DNA of 64,000 bases from Duganella sp. Leaf126 (GTDB lineage: Bacteria > Pseudomonadota > Gammaproteobacteria > Burkholderiales > Burkholderiaceae_D). The notes under the pieces are model-generated. The model saw nothing but the letters and a program-made list of their open reading frames with translations. It made no database searches and was not told the DNA's origin. Position 1 is the stretch's first letter; every line of letters starts with the position of its first letter. Of the stretch, positions 1 through 8,651 are shown piece after piece. The DNA is taken from the NCBI RefSeq assembly GCF_001423125.1, contig NZ_LMNW01000031.1, positions 567,714-631,713 on the forward strand, given 5' to 3'. Made by a program: the position numbers and the translations under genes.

Positions 1-1
1 C

Positions 2-163
2 ATGAACGCCATCAAAAACTTCATCAACGACGAATCCGGTGTCACCGCTATCGAATACGCCATGATCGCCGCCCTGGTCGCCGTCGTCGGCCTGACCGCT
101 GTGAAAACCCTGGGCACCCAGATCCAGACGCTGTTCGGCAAGGTCGTCACCGCCACCGCCTAA
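2..163 (+). CDS. flp: Flp/Fap-type major pilin (Tad pilus)
   Basis: Encodes the structural subunit of the Tad (tight adherence, type IVb) pilus. The 53-residue product has the class III prepilin layout. A short leader ends at Gly13, Glu18 and Tyr19 sit at positions +5 and +6 of the mature pilin, and one hydrophobic segment follows (about residues 20-34). In this family CpaA cleaves after the Gly, leaving a mature pilin of about 40 residues that is assembled by CpaF/TadB/TadC. The ATG is at the second base of the window, so the ribosome binding site and promoter lie outside. A strong terminator follows directly, which separates the pilin transcript from the assembly genes. Identity is clear from the motif and from the complete Tad gene set that follows. 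Confidence 0.93.
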   Translation: MNAIKNFINDESGVTAIEYAMIAALVAVVGLTAVKTLGTQIQTLFGKVVTATA

Positions 164-180
164 GCAGTTGCTGTACCAGG

Positions 181-218
181 AATGTCCGGCACGGTGCACA
201 CCGGCCGGGCATTTTTTT
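181..218 (+). terminator. Rho-independent terminator between flp and cpaA
   Basis: A 10-bp stem (181-190 with 204-213, one G-T wobble) contains a second inner stem (192-195 with 200-203). A run of seven T follows at 212-218. It lies 18 nt after the flp stop. Readthrough would give high pilin but low machinery transcript, a common arrangement for Tad loci; that regulatory role is inferred. Confidence 0.85.
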
Positions 219-244
219 ATTCCCCTTCGAAACGAGACCTGGCC

Positions 245-820
245 ATGACATACCTGCCCTTCATCGTAGTGTCGCTGTTGCTCGCTGGCGCTGTCTGGCA
301 GGACGTGCACAGCCGCCGCATCCCCAACCAGCTGGTGCTGGCCGGCCTGGTTCTCGCTTTTGCCCTGCAGATCGTGCTGCCGTCCGGTGACGGTCTGTTC
401 GTCAAGCCGTTCGGCAGCATCGGCCTGCTGTGGTCGCTGGCCGGCTTCGGCATGGGCCTGGCGCTGCTGCTGCCCATGTATGCGCTGCGCGCACTGGGCG
501 CGGGCGACGTCAAGCTGCTGGCCATGCTCGGCGCCTTTGTCGGTCCGGGCGCGGTGGTCGGCATTGCCGCCTGCACGCTGGTGGCCGGCGGCGTGCTGGC
601 GCTGGTGGTGTCGCTTTACCTGGGCACACTCAAGCGCATGCTCGGCAACTCCGTGCACCTGGTCGCCCACAGCGTGTTCGGCGCCCTCAACGGCCAGTCG
701 GCCGCCATCGCGGCGCCGGCCGCGCCCAGCGGCAAGCTGCCGTACGCGATCGCCATCGCTGCCGGCGCTGCGCCCTACTTCGTGTATGCCGCGCTGCACG
801 GCGCGAGCCTGTTCGCGTGA
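245..820 (+). CDS. cpaA: Tad prepilin peptidase CpaA/TadV (A24 family)
   Basis: Inner-membrane aspartic peptidase that removes the Flp leader. The 191-residue product is strongly hydrophobic. The two catalytic aspartates expected of A24 peptidases are visible: one in WQDVHSRRIPN (about residue 20) and one in the family motif GAGDVKL (about residue 89). The ATG at 245 is preferred over an in-frame ATG at 182, because the latter lies inside the terminator hairpin and would add 21 non-hydrophobic residues. The stop overlaps the GTG of the next gene (GTGA), so the two are probably translationally coupled. It is the first assembly gene after the pilin. Confidence 0.9.
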   Translation: MTYLPFIVVSLLLAGAVWQDVHSRRIPNQLVLAGLVLAFALQIVLPSGDGLFVKPFGSIGLLWSLAGFGMGLALLLPMYALRALGAGDVKLLAMLGAFVGPGAVVGIAACTLVAGGVLALVVSLYLGTLKRMLGNSVHLVAHSVFGALNGQSAAIAAPAAPSGKLPYAIAIAAGAAPYFVYAALHGASLFA

Positions 821-2268
821 GCGCGCAGCACCCCGGCGCCACCGCTGCAGCGGCGACAGCGGCACCCGCTGTCATGCGCGCGCCGCGCACGGTGGAAGAC
901 ACTGGCCTGCCGTTCTTGTTCCTGGTCGAGCTGCTGGTCAAGGTGCTGGCGCGGCGCGGCCAGCTCAAGCTGCCCGAACTGGCCGGCCACCTGAAGCTGG
1001 CGGTCGGCGTGATCGATCCGCTGATCGCCTTCATGCGCACGGAAAAACTGTGCGAAGTCACGCGCCGCGGCGGCAGCGGCACCGACGCCGACCTGGCCTA
1101 TCACCTGACCGAACTCGGACACGAGCGCGCGCGCCAGTGCATGGCGCGCAATGCCTATGTCGGCCCAGCGCCGGTGACGCTGGCCGACTACCGGCGCCAG
1201 GTGGCGCTGCAGAGCGTGGCCGACCTGCATGTCACGCGTGCCGATGTCACGCGCGTGTTCGACGACATCGTGGTCAACCAGCAGGTGCTCGACCAGCTGG
1301 GCGCCGCCATGAACTCGGGTCGTGCGATCTTCATCCACGGCCTGGCCGGCAGCGGCAAGACCTACCTGGCCGAACGCCTGCGCGGCCTGCTGCACGGCGA
1401 CATCGCCGTGCCCTACGCCATCATGATCGACGGTGAAGTGGTGCCGTTCTACGATCCGGCCCAGCACCGCATCCGCGCCGACAGCGACGCAGCCGCGCCG
1501 GACTCGGCCGGCGCGGACTCGATCGACAAGCTGCGCAGCTTCGACCTGCGCTGGGTGCGCGGCGTGCAGCGTCCGGCCACGCTGACCGGCGGCGAACTGA
1601 CGCTGGAAATGCTGGACCTGCGCTTCGATCCCGACACGCGGCTCTACCAGGCGCCTCCCCATTTGAAAGCCAACAACGGCATCTTCATCATCGATGACCT
1701 GGGGCGCCAGCGCTGCTCGCCGCTGGAACTGATGAACCGCTGGATCGTGCCGATGGATCGCGGAATCGACTATCTTTCGTTGCATACAGGCCACGTTTTC
1801 GAAGTTCCGTTTGATGTAGTCGTGGTATTCTCATCGAACTTCTTACCAGAGCGCTTGTCCGATGGCGCTTTCCTGCGCCGCCTCGGTTACAAGATCGAAG
1901 TGCCGCCGCAAACCGAGGCTGAATATGAACGTATCTTCCGTCAAGTTTGTCAGCACGCCGGCCTCGCCTTCGAGCCCGACGCCTACCGCTACCTGCTCCA
2001 GGAAAAACACTGTCGCGAAGATGTGCCGCTGCTCGCCTGCTATCCGCGCGATTTGATCCGGCAACTACTGGACCTGGCCCGCTACGAAGCGGAACCGGCG
2101 CGGATGACCCGCGCCGCACTCGACTGGGCCTGGCATAACTACTTCGCCGGCGCCGGCGTGCGCCGCATGGCCGCCAGCCTGCAACAGCAGCGCAGCGCGG
2201 GCGGCGAGGTCGAACGGGAGCGCCGCGACAGCGGCGCGGCATTCCATCCGATGAAAGCAAACTCATGA
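817..2268 (+). CDS. AAA family ATPase in the Tad locus
   Basis: A soluble ATPase of 483 residues from a GTG that overlaps the cpaA stop; an alternative ATG lies at 874 (464 residues). The N-terminal part (about 25-110) looks like a winged-helix fold, with alternating short helices and a basic wing. An AAA+ core follows: Walker A GLAGSGKT (about residues 175-182), then Walker B IFIIDDLG (about 289-296). The C-terminal lid region reads through a PRDLIRQLLDLARYE segment. It is not CpaE or CpaF, which are present separately. Similar ATPases occur in some Tad loci, but I know of no assigned biochemical role. It overlaps cpaB by 4 nt (ATGA), which supports co-expression with the pilus genes. Confidence 0.75.
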   Translation: MSAQHPGATAAAATAAPAVMRAPRTVEDTGLPFLFLVELLVKVLARRGQLKLPELAGHLKLAVGVIDPLIAFMRTEKLCEVTRRGGSGTDADLAYHLTELGHERARQCMARNAYVGPAPVTLADYRRQVALQSVADLHVTRADVTRVFDDIVVNQQVLDQLGAAMNSGRAIFIHGLAGSGKTYLAERLRGLLHGDIAVPYAIMIDGEVVPFYDPAQHRIRADSDAAAPDSAGADSIDKLRSFDLRWVRGVQRPATLTGGELTLEMLDLRFDPDTRLYQAPPHLKANNGIFIIDDLGRQRCSPLELMNRWIVPMDRGIDYLSLHTGHVFEVPFDVVVVFSSNFLPERLSDGAFLRRLGYKIEVPPQTEAEYERIFRQVCQHAGLAFEPDAYRYLLQEKHCREDVPLLACYPRDLIRQLLDLARYEAEPARMTRAALDWAWHNYFAGAGVRRMAASLQQQRSAGGEVERERRDSGAAFHPMKANS

Positions 2269-3170
2269 GAAATACACGGGCCCTGGTAATGATCGCCGTT
2301 GCGCTGGTACTGGCGCTGGTGGCGGTGGTGGTGGCGGCGCACTGGATCAACGACCAGGGTGCGGCCAGCAACAAGAAGGTGGCCGTGGCGCTGGTCGATA
2401 TCCCGATGGGCGCGCGCATCACGCCCGAGATGCTGAACCAGATCGAGTGGCCCAGCAACGCCCTGCCGCCGGGTGCAATCACCGACCTCAAGCAGCTCGA
2501 CAACCGCGTCTCGCGCACGGCCATCGAACACGGCGAACCCATCATGGAAAGCAAGCTGGCGCCGGCCGGCACCACCGGCGGCCTGTCGGCCGTGGTGGCG
2601 CAGGGCAAGCGCGCCATGACGGTGCGCGTGAACGACGTGGTCGGCGTGGCCGGCTTCGCCCTGCCCGGCAATTTCGTCGACATCCTGGTCAACACCCAGG
2701 AAGAGGCCCGCAACGACCTCGGCAACAACCGCGAACGCGACCAGGCCATCTCCAAGATCGTGCTGGAACGGATCCTGGTGCTGGCGGTCGCGCAGGAATC
2801 GAACCGCGACGATACCAAGCCCAAGGTGGTCAACGCCGTGACGCTGGAACTGACGCCGGAGCAGGTGGAAAAGCTGGACCTGGCGCGCAGCGTGGGCACG
2901 CTGTCGCTGGTGCTGCGCAACCAGATCGACCCGAAGACCGCCGACACCGCCGGCGCCACCAAGGACACCCTGCTCGACCCTGACGGCGCGCGCGCCGCGC
3001 TGCTGGGCCGCAACCGCGCGCAGCAACCGGCGATGCCGCCGGCCGCCAGGCCGCTGACGGCCGCGCCACCGCCGGCGCAGGCACCGGCGCCAGCGCCAGC
3101 GCCGTCGGCACCGCGCGGCGACAAGGTCGAAGTGATCAAGGGCCTCGACCGCAGCACCCAGCAATTCTGA
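2265..3170 (+). CDS. cpaB: Flp pilus assembly protein CpaB/RcpC
   Basis: Periplasmic, inner-membrane-anchored component thought to connect the secretin with the assembly platform. The 301-residue protein has an N-terminal membrane segment (about residues 6-26), then a SAF-type domain in which GARITPEMLNQIEWP is typical. The conserved CpaB region with VNDVVGVAGFALPGNFVDI follows. The C-terminal 60 residues are rich in Pro and Ala and probably disordered. The ATG overlaps the preceding stop (ATGA). It is followed by the secretin gene after 46 nt, the usual cpaB-cpaC order. Confidence 0.9.
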   Translation: MRNTRALVMIAVALVLALVAVVVAAHWINDQGAASNKKVAVALVDIPMGARITPEMLNQIEWPSNALPPGAITDLKQLDNRVSRTAIEHGEPIMESKLAPAGTTGGLSAVVAQGKRAMTVRVNDVVGVAGFALPGNFVDILVNTQEEARNDLGNNRERDQAISKIVLERILVLAVAQESNRDDTKPKVVNAVTLELTPEQVEKLDLARSVGTLSLVLRNQIDPKTADTAGATKDTLLDPDGARAALLGRNRAQQPAMPPAARPLTAAPPPAQAPAPAPAPSAPRGDKVEVIKGLDRSTQQF

Positions 3171-3216
3171 GATTCGGGTTCCGCTTAACCATGCACCACG
3201 CACAAGGATGCCATCG

Positions 3217-4818
3217 ATGACCGTATTTCGCAGGAACGCCCAGGCGGCGCCCGTCCGACTGACCACGCTGGCCGCGCTGACCGCCCTGGTGCCGCTGACC
3301 CTGTCCGCGCCGCTGGCCCACGCAGCGGACAAGGCCAGGCCCGTGCCGGCTGCCGCTGCCGCGTCGGCGGCCCCCGCCGGGGCCAAGCCGATGGCCAGCA
3401 CCGGCAGCGTGCAGGCGGCGCAGCAGATCGAGCTGGCCGAAGGCAAATCGACGCTGATGCACCTGCCCTCCCCGGTCACGCGGCTGGCGGTGGGCGATGC
3501 ACGCGTGGCCGATGTCATCCTGATCAATCCCAGCGAGGTCTATATGCTGGGCAAGGCCACCGGCACCACCAACCTGATCCTGTGGAACAAGGCCAGCCAG
3601 GCCACCATCATCGACATCAGCGTGGGCATCGACGCCGCGCCGCTGCGCCAGCAGCTAACCGAGCTGTTTCCGAACGAGCACGACATCGTGGTCACCGTCT
3701 CGGGCAATGTACTGATCCTGTCGGGCAGCGTGGCCGACACCATCCGCGCCGGCCAGGTGGTGGCCGTGGCCACCGCCTACCTGCAGCGCGGCGCGCGCGG
3801 CGCCATCAGCCAGGCCCCGGCGCAGACGGGCGCCACGGCCGGCCAGGCCGGCGCCGGCAACGCCGGCCTGGCCAGCGGGCTGGCTGCGCCGCTGACCGCC
3901 GTCGATTCCGGCGCCAGCCTGCTGGCCGGCGGCACCGCCGTGGGCAGCGCCGCCAGCCGCGTGGTCAACATGCTGTCGGTGTCGGCGCCGCAGCAGGTGA
4001 TGCTGGAAGTGAAAATCGCCGAGGTCTCGAAAAGCCTGGTCGATCAGCTCGGCGCCAACATCGGGCTGACCGGCACCGCCGGCAACTGGACCTACACCCT
4101 GCTGTCGAATCTGCTGACCGGCAATGCCGGCAAGCTCGATGCCTTCAACGGCAAGAACGGCAACTTCGCCACGCTCGACGCCCAGAAACGCGACGGCCTG
4201 GTCAAGATCCTGGCCGAACCGACGGTGATGGCGATCAGCGGCCAGGAGGCCAGCTTCCTCGCTGGCGGCAAGCTCTACATTCCGGTGGCGCAGGACGGCA
4301 CCAACGGCGCGTCGCGCGTGACGCTCGAGGAAAAGGAATACGGCGTGGCCGTCAAGTTTACGCCGACCGTGCTCGAGAACGGCCGCATCAACCTGCGGGT
4401 GGCGCCCGAGGTGTCCGAGCTGAACCGCGAAGGTATCGGCATCAGCGCCACCGGCGCCACGGCCACCGCCATCCTGCCCGCCTTCACCACGCGCCGCGCC
4501 AGCACCACGGTGCAGCTGTTCGACGGCCAGAGCTTTGCCATCGGCGGGCTGATCAAGAACAACGTCACCACCAGCATCAAGGCCTTCCCCGGCCTGGGCG
4601 AAATTCCGATCCTCGGCGCGCTGTTCCGCAGCAGCGATTTCCAGAGCGACCGCACCGAGCTGGTGTTCATCGTCACGCCGCACCTGGCGCGCCCGCTGGC
4701 GCCCAATCCCAAGTTGCCGACCGACGACTACGTGCCGCCGAACCGTTTCGATTTCTTTGGCATGGGCAAGATGGAAGGCCGTGCGCCCCAACCCGCTGCC
4801 AGCGGCGACACCCAATAG
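3217..4818 (+). CDS. cpaC: Tad outer-membrane secretin CpaC/RcpA
   Basis: Forms the outer-membrane channel for the Flp pilus. The 533-residue protein has a signal peptide ending near AHA (about residues 28-30). The pilus-secretin N-terminal domain follows (about 70-140, with the LPSPVTRLAVGD segment), then a BON-like domain (VTVSGNVLILSGSV). The secretin core runs over the C-terminal half, including LAEPTVMAISGQEASFLAGG and VAPEVSELN. I chose the ATG at 3217 over one at 3208. An AAGGA Shine-Dalgarno at 3204-3208 is spaced correctly for 3217 and overlaps the other start. A run of Gly/Ala between the N-terminal and core domains looks like a flexible linker. Confidence 0.91.
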   Translation: MTVFRRNAQAAPVRLTTLAALTALVPLTLSAPLAHAADKARPVPAAAAASAAPAGAKPMASTGSVQAAQQIELAEGKSTLMHLPSPVTRLAVGDARVADVILINPSEVYMLGKATGTTNLILWNKASQATIIDISVGIDAAPLRQQLTELFPNEHDIVVTVSGNVLILSGSVADTIRAGQVVAVATAYLQRGARGAISQAPAQTGATAGQAGAGNAGLASGLAAPLTAVDSGASLLAGGTAVGSAASRVVNMLSVSAPQQVMLEVKIAEVSKSLVDQLGANIGLTGTAGNWTYTLLSNLLTGNAGKLDAFNGKNGNFATLDAQKRDGLVKILAEPTVMAISGQEASFLAGGKLYIPVAQDGTNGASRVTLEEKEYGVAVKFTPTVLENGRINLRVAPEVSELNREGIGISATGATATAILPAFTTRRASTTVQLFDGQSFAIGGLIKNNVTTSIKAFPGLGEIPILGALFRSSDFQSDRTELVFIVTPHLARPLAPNPKLPTDDYVPPNRFDFFGMGKMEGRAPQPAASGDTQ

Positions 4819-4826
4819 GAGACCGC

Positions 4827-5117
4827 ATGGCCCGCTTACCGATTTCCGTCACCCTGACCATGCTGGCCGCCGCGCTGGCGCTGGCCGGCTGCGCGCAGAC
4901 GCCCCGGCTGGACCGCCAGTTCGGCACCAGCGTGCAGCAGGCGCTGGCGCAGCAAACGCTGCAGCCGGAGGCCGGCAACAACCGTTCGCCGGTCAACGGC
5001 ATCGACGGCAAGGCTGCCGAGTCCGTGTATGAAAACTATCAGAAGTCGTTCCGCGCGCCGGAAGCCCAGGGCAGTTCGCTGACCACGGGCGTGAGCGCCG
5101 CGACCGGCACGCGCTGA
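4827..5117 (+). CDS. Small Tad-locus lipoprotein
   Basis: A 96-residue lipoprotein. The N-terminus has a basic start, a hydrophobic stretch and a lipobox LAGC with the lipidated Cys at residue 22. The mature part is Gln- and Ala-rich (VQQALAQQTLQPEAG) and ends in a Tyr-containing tail, with no recognised domain. It sits 8 nt after the secretin gene with GGAG at the proper distance, and 21 nt before cpaE. A lipoprotein next to a secretin often acts as a pilotin or stabiliser. That role is inferred from position and lipidation only; the sequence does not show it. Confidence 0.75.
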   Translation: MARLPISVTLTMLAAALALAGCAQTPRLDRQFGTSVQQALAQQTLQPEAGNNRSPVNGIDGKAAESVYENYQKSFRAPEAQGSSLTTGVSAATGTR

Positions 5118-5138
5118 ACCCAACGCCGAGGACACCCA

Positions 5139-6308
5139 TTGAAAATCGCCGTCATTTCCAAGGATGAACGCCACCTGCTCGATCTGGGACGCCTGCTGCG
5201 CGCGCGCCCGACCGGCGACGAGGTGGACCTGCTGTCGGGCGGCCTGATACGGCTGGCCGGCATGGCCGACGAGCAATTGCCCGACGTGCTGATCATCGAC
5301 CAGCCGTCGATCGAGGATGGCGACCTGGTGCAGGTCGAACGCCTGAGCGGCCTGCATCCGGCCATGGCCTTTATCGCGCTGACCGGCGAGAGCTCATCGA
5401 CCTTCCTGCTGCAGGCCATGCGCGCCGGCGTGCGCGAGGTGCTGCCCACGCCGGTCACGTCCGCCGCGCTGTACCCGGTGCTCGACCGCATCGCCGAGAA
5501 ACTGGGCCGCCGCCACCACGCCAGCGGCAAGGTGCTGGCCTTTATCTCGTGCAAGGGCGGTAGCGGCGCCACCTTCCTGGCCACCAACCTCGGTTACGCG
5601 CTGGCCGCCAGCGGCGCCAAGCGGGTGGCACTGATCGACATGAATCTGCAGTTCGGCGACGCCTCGCTGTTCGTCTCCGACCACAAGCCGCTGGCCACCC
5701 TGTCCGACGTGGCCAGCCAGATCCACCGGCTCGATCCGTCGTTCCTGGCCTCGAGCATGCTCAGCATCCTGCCCAACTACGGCGTGCTGGCCGCACCGTC
5801 CGATCCGGCCCACACCAGCGACGTCAAGCCCGACCACATCGACGCCATCATCAAGCTGGCACGCCAGCAGTACGACTTCATCATCCTCGACGTGGGCCGC
5901 AGCCTGGACGCGGTGACCATCCGCGCGCTCGACCACGCCGACCTGATCTTCCCCATCCTGCAGACGACGCTGCCGTACATCCGCGACGGCAAGCGCCTGC
6001 TGACCGTGTTCCGTTCGCTGGAATACCCGAAGGAGAAGATCCAGCTGATCGTCAACCGCCACGACAAGGGCGGCGAAATCCGTCTGAAGGACCTCGAAGC
6101 GGCCTTCGACACCGACCAGATGCAGACCATACCGAACCACTACGATGCCGCAGCACAGTCGGTCAACCAGGGCGTGCCGGTGATGAAGCTGGCGCCGGCC
6201 AGTCCGCTCAGCAAGGCGCTCGACGAGTTCGGGCGCAGCCTGAGCGGCGAAGTCGCCAGCGTCAAGCCGGCCAGCTGGATCGACAAGCTGCGCGGCCGCA
6301 AGGACTGA
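5139..6308 (+). CDS. cpaE: Pilus localisation ATPase CpaE/TadZ
   Basis: ParA/MinD-superfamily ATPase that directs the Tad machine to its cellular site. The 389-residue protein has an N-terminal receiver-like domain (about 1-115) and then a P-loop ATPase with the deviant Walker A CKGGSGATFLATNLG (Lys at about residue 139). FIILDVGRS is the second ATP-site strand. The start is TTG at 5139, preceded by GAGGA; no ATG or GTG at this end gives the intact receiver-like domain. The classical active-site Asp pattern of response regulators is not obvious, as is common in TadZ. It lies between the lipoprotein gene and cpaF. Confidence 0.9.
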   Translation: MKIAVISKDERHLLDLGRLLRARPTGDEVDLLSGGLIRLAGMADEQLPDVLIIDQPSIEDGDLVQVERLSGLHPAMAFIALTGESSSTFLLQAMRAGVREVLPTPVTSAALYPVLDRIAEKLGRRHHASGKVLAFISCKGGSGATFLATNLGYALAASGAKRVALIDMNLQFGDASLFVSDHKPLATLSDVASQIHRLDPSFLASSMLSILPNYGVLAAPSDPAHTSDVKPDHIDAIIKLARQQYDFIILDVGRSLDAVTIRALDHADLIFPILQTTLPYIRDGKRLLTVFRSLEYPKEKIQLIVNRHDKGGEIRLKDLEAAFDTDQMQTIPNHYDAAAQSVNQGVPVMKLAPASPLSKALDEFGRSLSGEVASVKPASWIDKLRGRKD

Positions 6309-6320
6309 CGAGGACCACAC

Positions 6321-7664
6321 ATGAACAGCCCCATATCGCTGCGCGAGCGGCTTGAAACCGGCGCCACCCGCGTGGTGGCCCAGCGCGTGACCGGCATCGA
6401 CAACCGCGCCTACCAGGACCTCAAGCACCGGCTGCACCAGACCCTGCTCGACCGGGTCGACCTCGAAAGCATCCAGCGCCTGTCGCAGGACCAGATCCGG
6501 CTCGAACTGCGCACGCTGGTCGAGCGCCTGCTGGAAGAAGAATCGGTGGTGATCAACGACGCCGAGCGCAAGAACCTCACGCGCGACATTCAGAACGAGA
6601 TGCTGGGCTTCGGTCCGCTCGAACCGCTGCTGGAAGACCCTACCGTCTCCGACATCCTGGTCAACACCCACCGCCAGATCTATGTCGAGCGGCGCGGCAA
6701 GCTGGAGCTGACCGACGTCACCTTCACCGACAGCGCCCACCTGATGAAGATCATCGACAAGATCGTCTCGCGCGTGGGCCGCCGCATCGACGAATCGAGC
6801 CCGATGGTCGATGCGCGCCTGCCTGACGGCTCGCGCGTGAACGCCATCATCCCGCCGCTGGCCATCGACGGCCCGATCGTCTCGATCCGGCGCTTCTCGG
6901 CCGACCCGCTGCGCCTGGCCGACCTGGTGGCCTACGGCTCGATGACGGCCGACATGGCCGAGGTGCTGCAAGGCCTGGGCCGCGCCAAGGTCAACATCCT
7001 GATCTCGGGCGGTACCGGCTCCGGCAAGACCACCATGCTCAACGTGATTTCCGGCTTCATCGGCCAGACCGAGCGCATCGTCACGGTGGAAGACGCGGCC
7101 GAACTGCAGCTGCAGCAGCCGCACGTGGTGCGGCTGGAAACCCGGCCGCCGAACATCGAGGGCAAGGGCGAAGTGAGCCAGCGCGCGCTGGTGCGCAATG
7201 CGCTGCGCATGCGGCCCGACCGCATCATCCTGGGCGAGGTGCGCGGCGCCGAGGCGCTCGACATGCTGGGCGCCATGAACACCGGCCACGAAGGCTCGAT
7301 GGCGACCATCCACGCCAACACCCCGCGCGACGCACTGACGCGCCTGGAGAACATGATCAGCATGGCTGCCGCCAGCCTGCCCACCAAGGCCATGCGCCAG
7401 CAGATCAGTTCTGCCGTGGGCGTGGTGGTGCAGGTCTCGCGCCTGCCCGACGGCAAGCGCAAGGTGATGTCGATCCAGGAAGTGACGGGCATGGAGGGCG
7501 AGATGATCACCATGCAGGAGATCTTCAGCTACAAGCAGACCGGCCTGGGCGACGACGGCACCGTGCACGGCCACCACAGCCCGAGCGGCATCCGCCCGCG
7601 CTTCATCGAGCGCCTGCGCAATTTCGGCGTGACGGTGCCGAACACCATGTTCGAGCCGAACTAA
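6321..7664 (+). CDS. cpaF: Tad pilus assembly ATPase CpaF/TadA
   Basis: Hexameric secretion ATPase of the PulE/VirB11 superfamily that powers Flp pilus assembly at the inner membrane. The 447-residue protein has an N-terminal helical region (about 1-100) and the N-terminal ATPase-associated domain with [19 protein letters not shown]. The core shows Walker [10 protein letters not shown] (about 230-238), an Asp box around VEDAAELQL, Walker [16 protein letters not shown], and the His box [17 protein letters not shown]. All catalytic motifs appear intact. It follows cpaE by 12 nt and precedes tadB by 8 nt. Confidence 0.95.
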   Translation: MNSPISLRERLETGATRVVAQRVTGIDNRAYQDLKHRLHQTLLDRVDLESIQRLSQDQIRLELRTLVERLLEEESVVINDAERKNLTRDIQNEMLGFGPLEPLLEDPTVSDILVNTHRQIYVERRGKLELTDVTFTDSAHLMKIIDKIVSRVGRRIDESSPMVDARLPDGSRVNAIIPPLAIDGPIVSIRRFSADPLRLADLVAYGSMTADMAEVLQGLGRAKVNILISGGTGSGKTTMLNVISGFIGQTERIVTVEDAAELQLQQPHVVRLETRPPNIEGKGEVSQRALVRNALRMRPDRIILGEVRGAEALDMLGAMNTGHEGSMATIHANTPRDALTRLENMISMAAASLPTKAMRQQISSAVGVVVQVSRLPDGKRKVMSIQEVTGMEGEMITMQEIFSYKQTGLGDDGTVHGHHSPSGIRPRFIERLRNFGVTVPNTMFEPN

Positions 7665-7672
7665 GGACCAGC

Positions 7673-8647
7673 ATGGACTACCGACTGATCGTCTTCGGCC
7701 TGTGCGTGTTCGGCGCGGTGGCGCTGCTGGTATGGGGCATCTACAGCAGCGTGCACAATGTGCAGGGCGAACAGGCCAGGCGCGTGGCGCGGCGCCTGCG
7801 CAACGCCATCGGCGACGAAGGCGCCGAGCTGGCCGTCTCGATCACCAAGGACCGGGTGCTGAGCCGCGATCCCGATACCCACCGCCTGCTCTTGCGCGTG
7901 CCCGGCATCCTGCTGCTCGACCAGTTGCTGCTGCAGTCGGGCCGCAGCTGGACCGCTGCGCGCCTGCTGGCCATCATCGCCATGGGGGCGGCGGCCGGCG
8001 TGGTGCTGGCCATGGTGCTGGGCCTGCCCGCCAGCGGGTGGCTGGTGCTGGGCCTGTGCAGCGCCTGCCTGCCGTGGTGGGAACTGAACCGCGCCAAGCG
8101 GCGCCGCATCACCCGCATCGAACTGCTGCTGCCCGAAGCGCTGGACATGATGAGCCGCGCCATGAAGGCCGGTCACGCGTTTCCGACCGCGCTCAAGATG
8201 GTGGCCGACGAGATGCCGATGCCGCTGTCGGGCGAATTCCGCGCCGTGTTCGACGAAGTCAATTTCGGCGTCGGCATGGGCGATGCGCTGATGGGCATGG
8301 CGCAGCGCGTGCCCAGCGCCGACCTGCGCTACTTCGTGGTCGCGGTGCTGATCCAGCGCGAGACGGGCGGCAACCTGACCGAGCTGCTGGCCTCGATCAG
8401 CGCCATCATCCGCGACCGCCTGCGCCTGCTGGCGCAGGTACGCGTGATGTCGGCCGAAGGCAAGATGTCGGCCTGGGTGCTGGGCCTGCTGCCGTTCGGC
8501 GTGGGCGGCATCATGTTCGCATTGAACCGCGAATTCCTCACCGTGCTGTTCGTCGATCCGCAGGGCCAGCGCATGCTGATGGGCGCAGCCGGCATGATGG
8601 CGGTCGGCTTCCTGGTGATCCGCAAGATCACCAAGATCAGGATCTGA
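7673..8647 (+). CDS. tadB: Tad inner-membrane platform protein TadB
   Basis: One of the two GspF-like platform proteins of the Tad machine. The 324-residue protein has an N-terminal membrane segment (about 5-25), paired hydrophobic segments near 98-135, and a GspF-type domain with LLLPEALDMMSRAMKAGHAF in the middle. Two C-terminal membrane segments follow (about 260-320). The GspF domain is cytoplasmic in this family and contacts the ATPase CpaF. An AAGGA ribosome binding site precedes the ATG. tadC follows after 4 nt, so the pair is presumably co-translated. Confidence 0.92.
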   Translation: MDYRLIVFGLCVFGAVALLVWGIYSSVHNVQGEQARRVARRLRNAIGDEGAELAVSITKDRVLSRDPDTHRLLLRVPGILLLDQLLLQSGRSWTAARLLAIIAMGAAAGVVLAMVLGLPASGWLVLGLCSACLPWWELNRAKRRRITRIELLLPEALDMMSRAMKAGHAFPTALKMVADEMPMPLSGEFRAVFDEVNFGVGMGDALMGMAQRVPSADLRYFVVAVLIQRETGGNLTELLASISAIIRDRLRLLAQVRVMSAEGKMSAWVLGLLPFGVGGIMFALNREFLTVLFVDPQGQRMLMGAAGMMAVGFLVIRKITKIRI

Positions 8648-8651
8648 CACC

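Noticed and set aside
182-244. Upstream in-frame ATG for cpaA
   Set aside because: It would place the first 21 codons inside the strong terminator hairpin and add residues unlike the family N-terminus.
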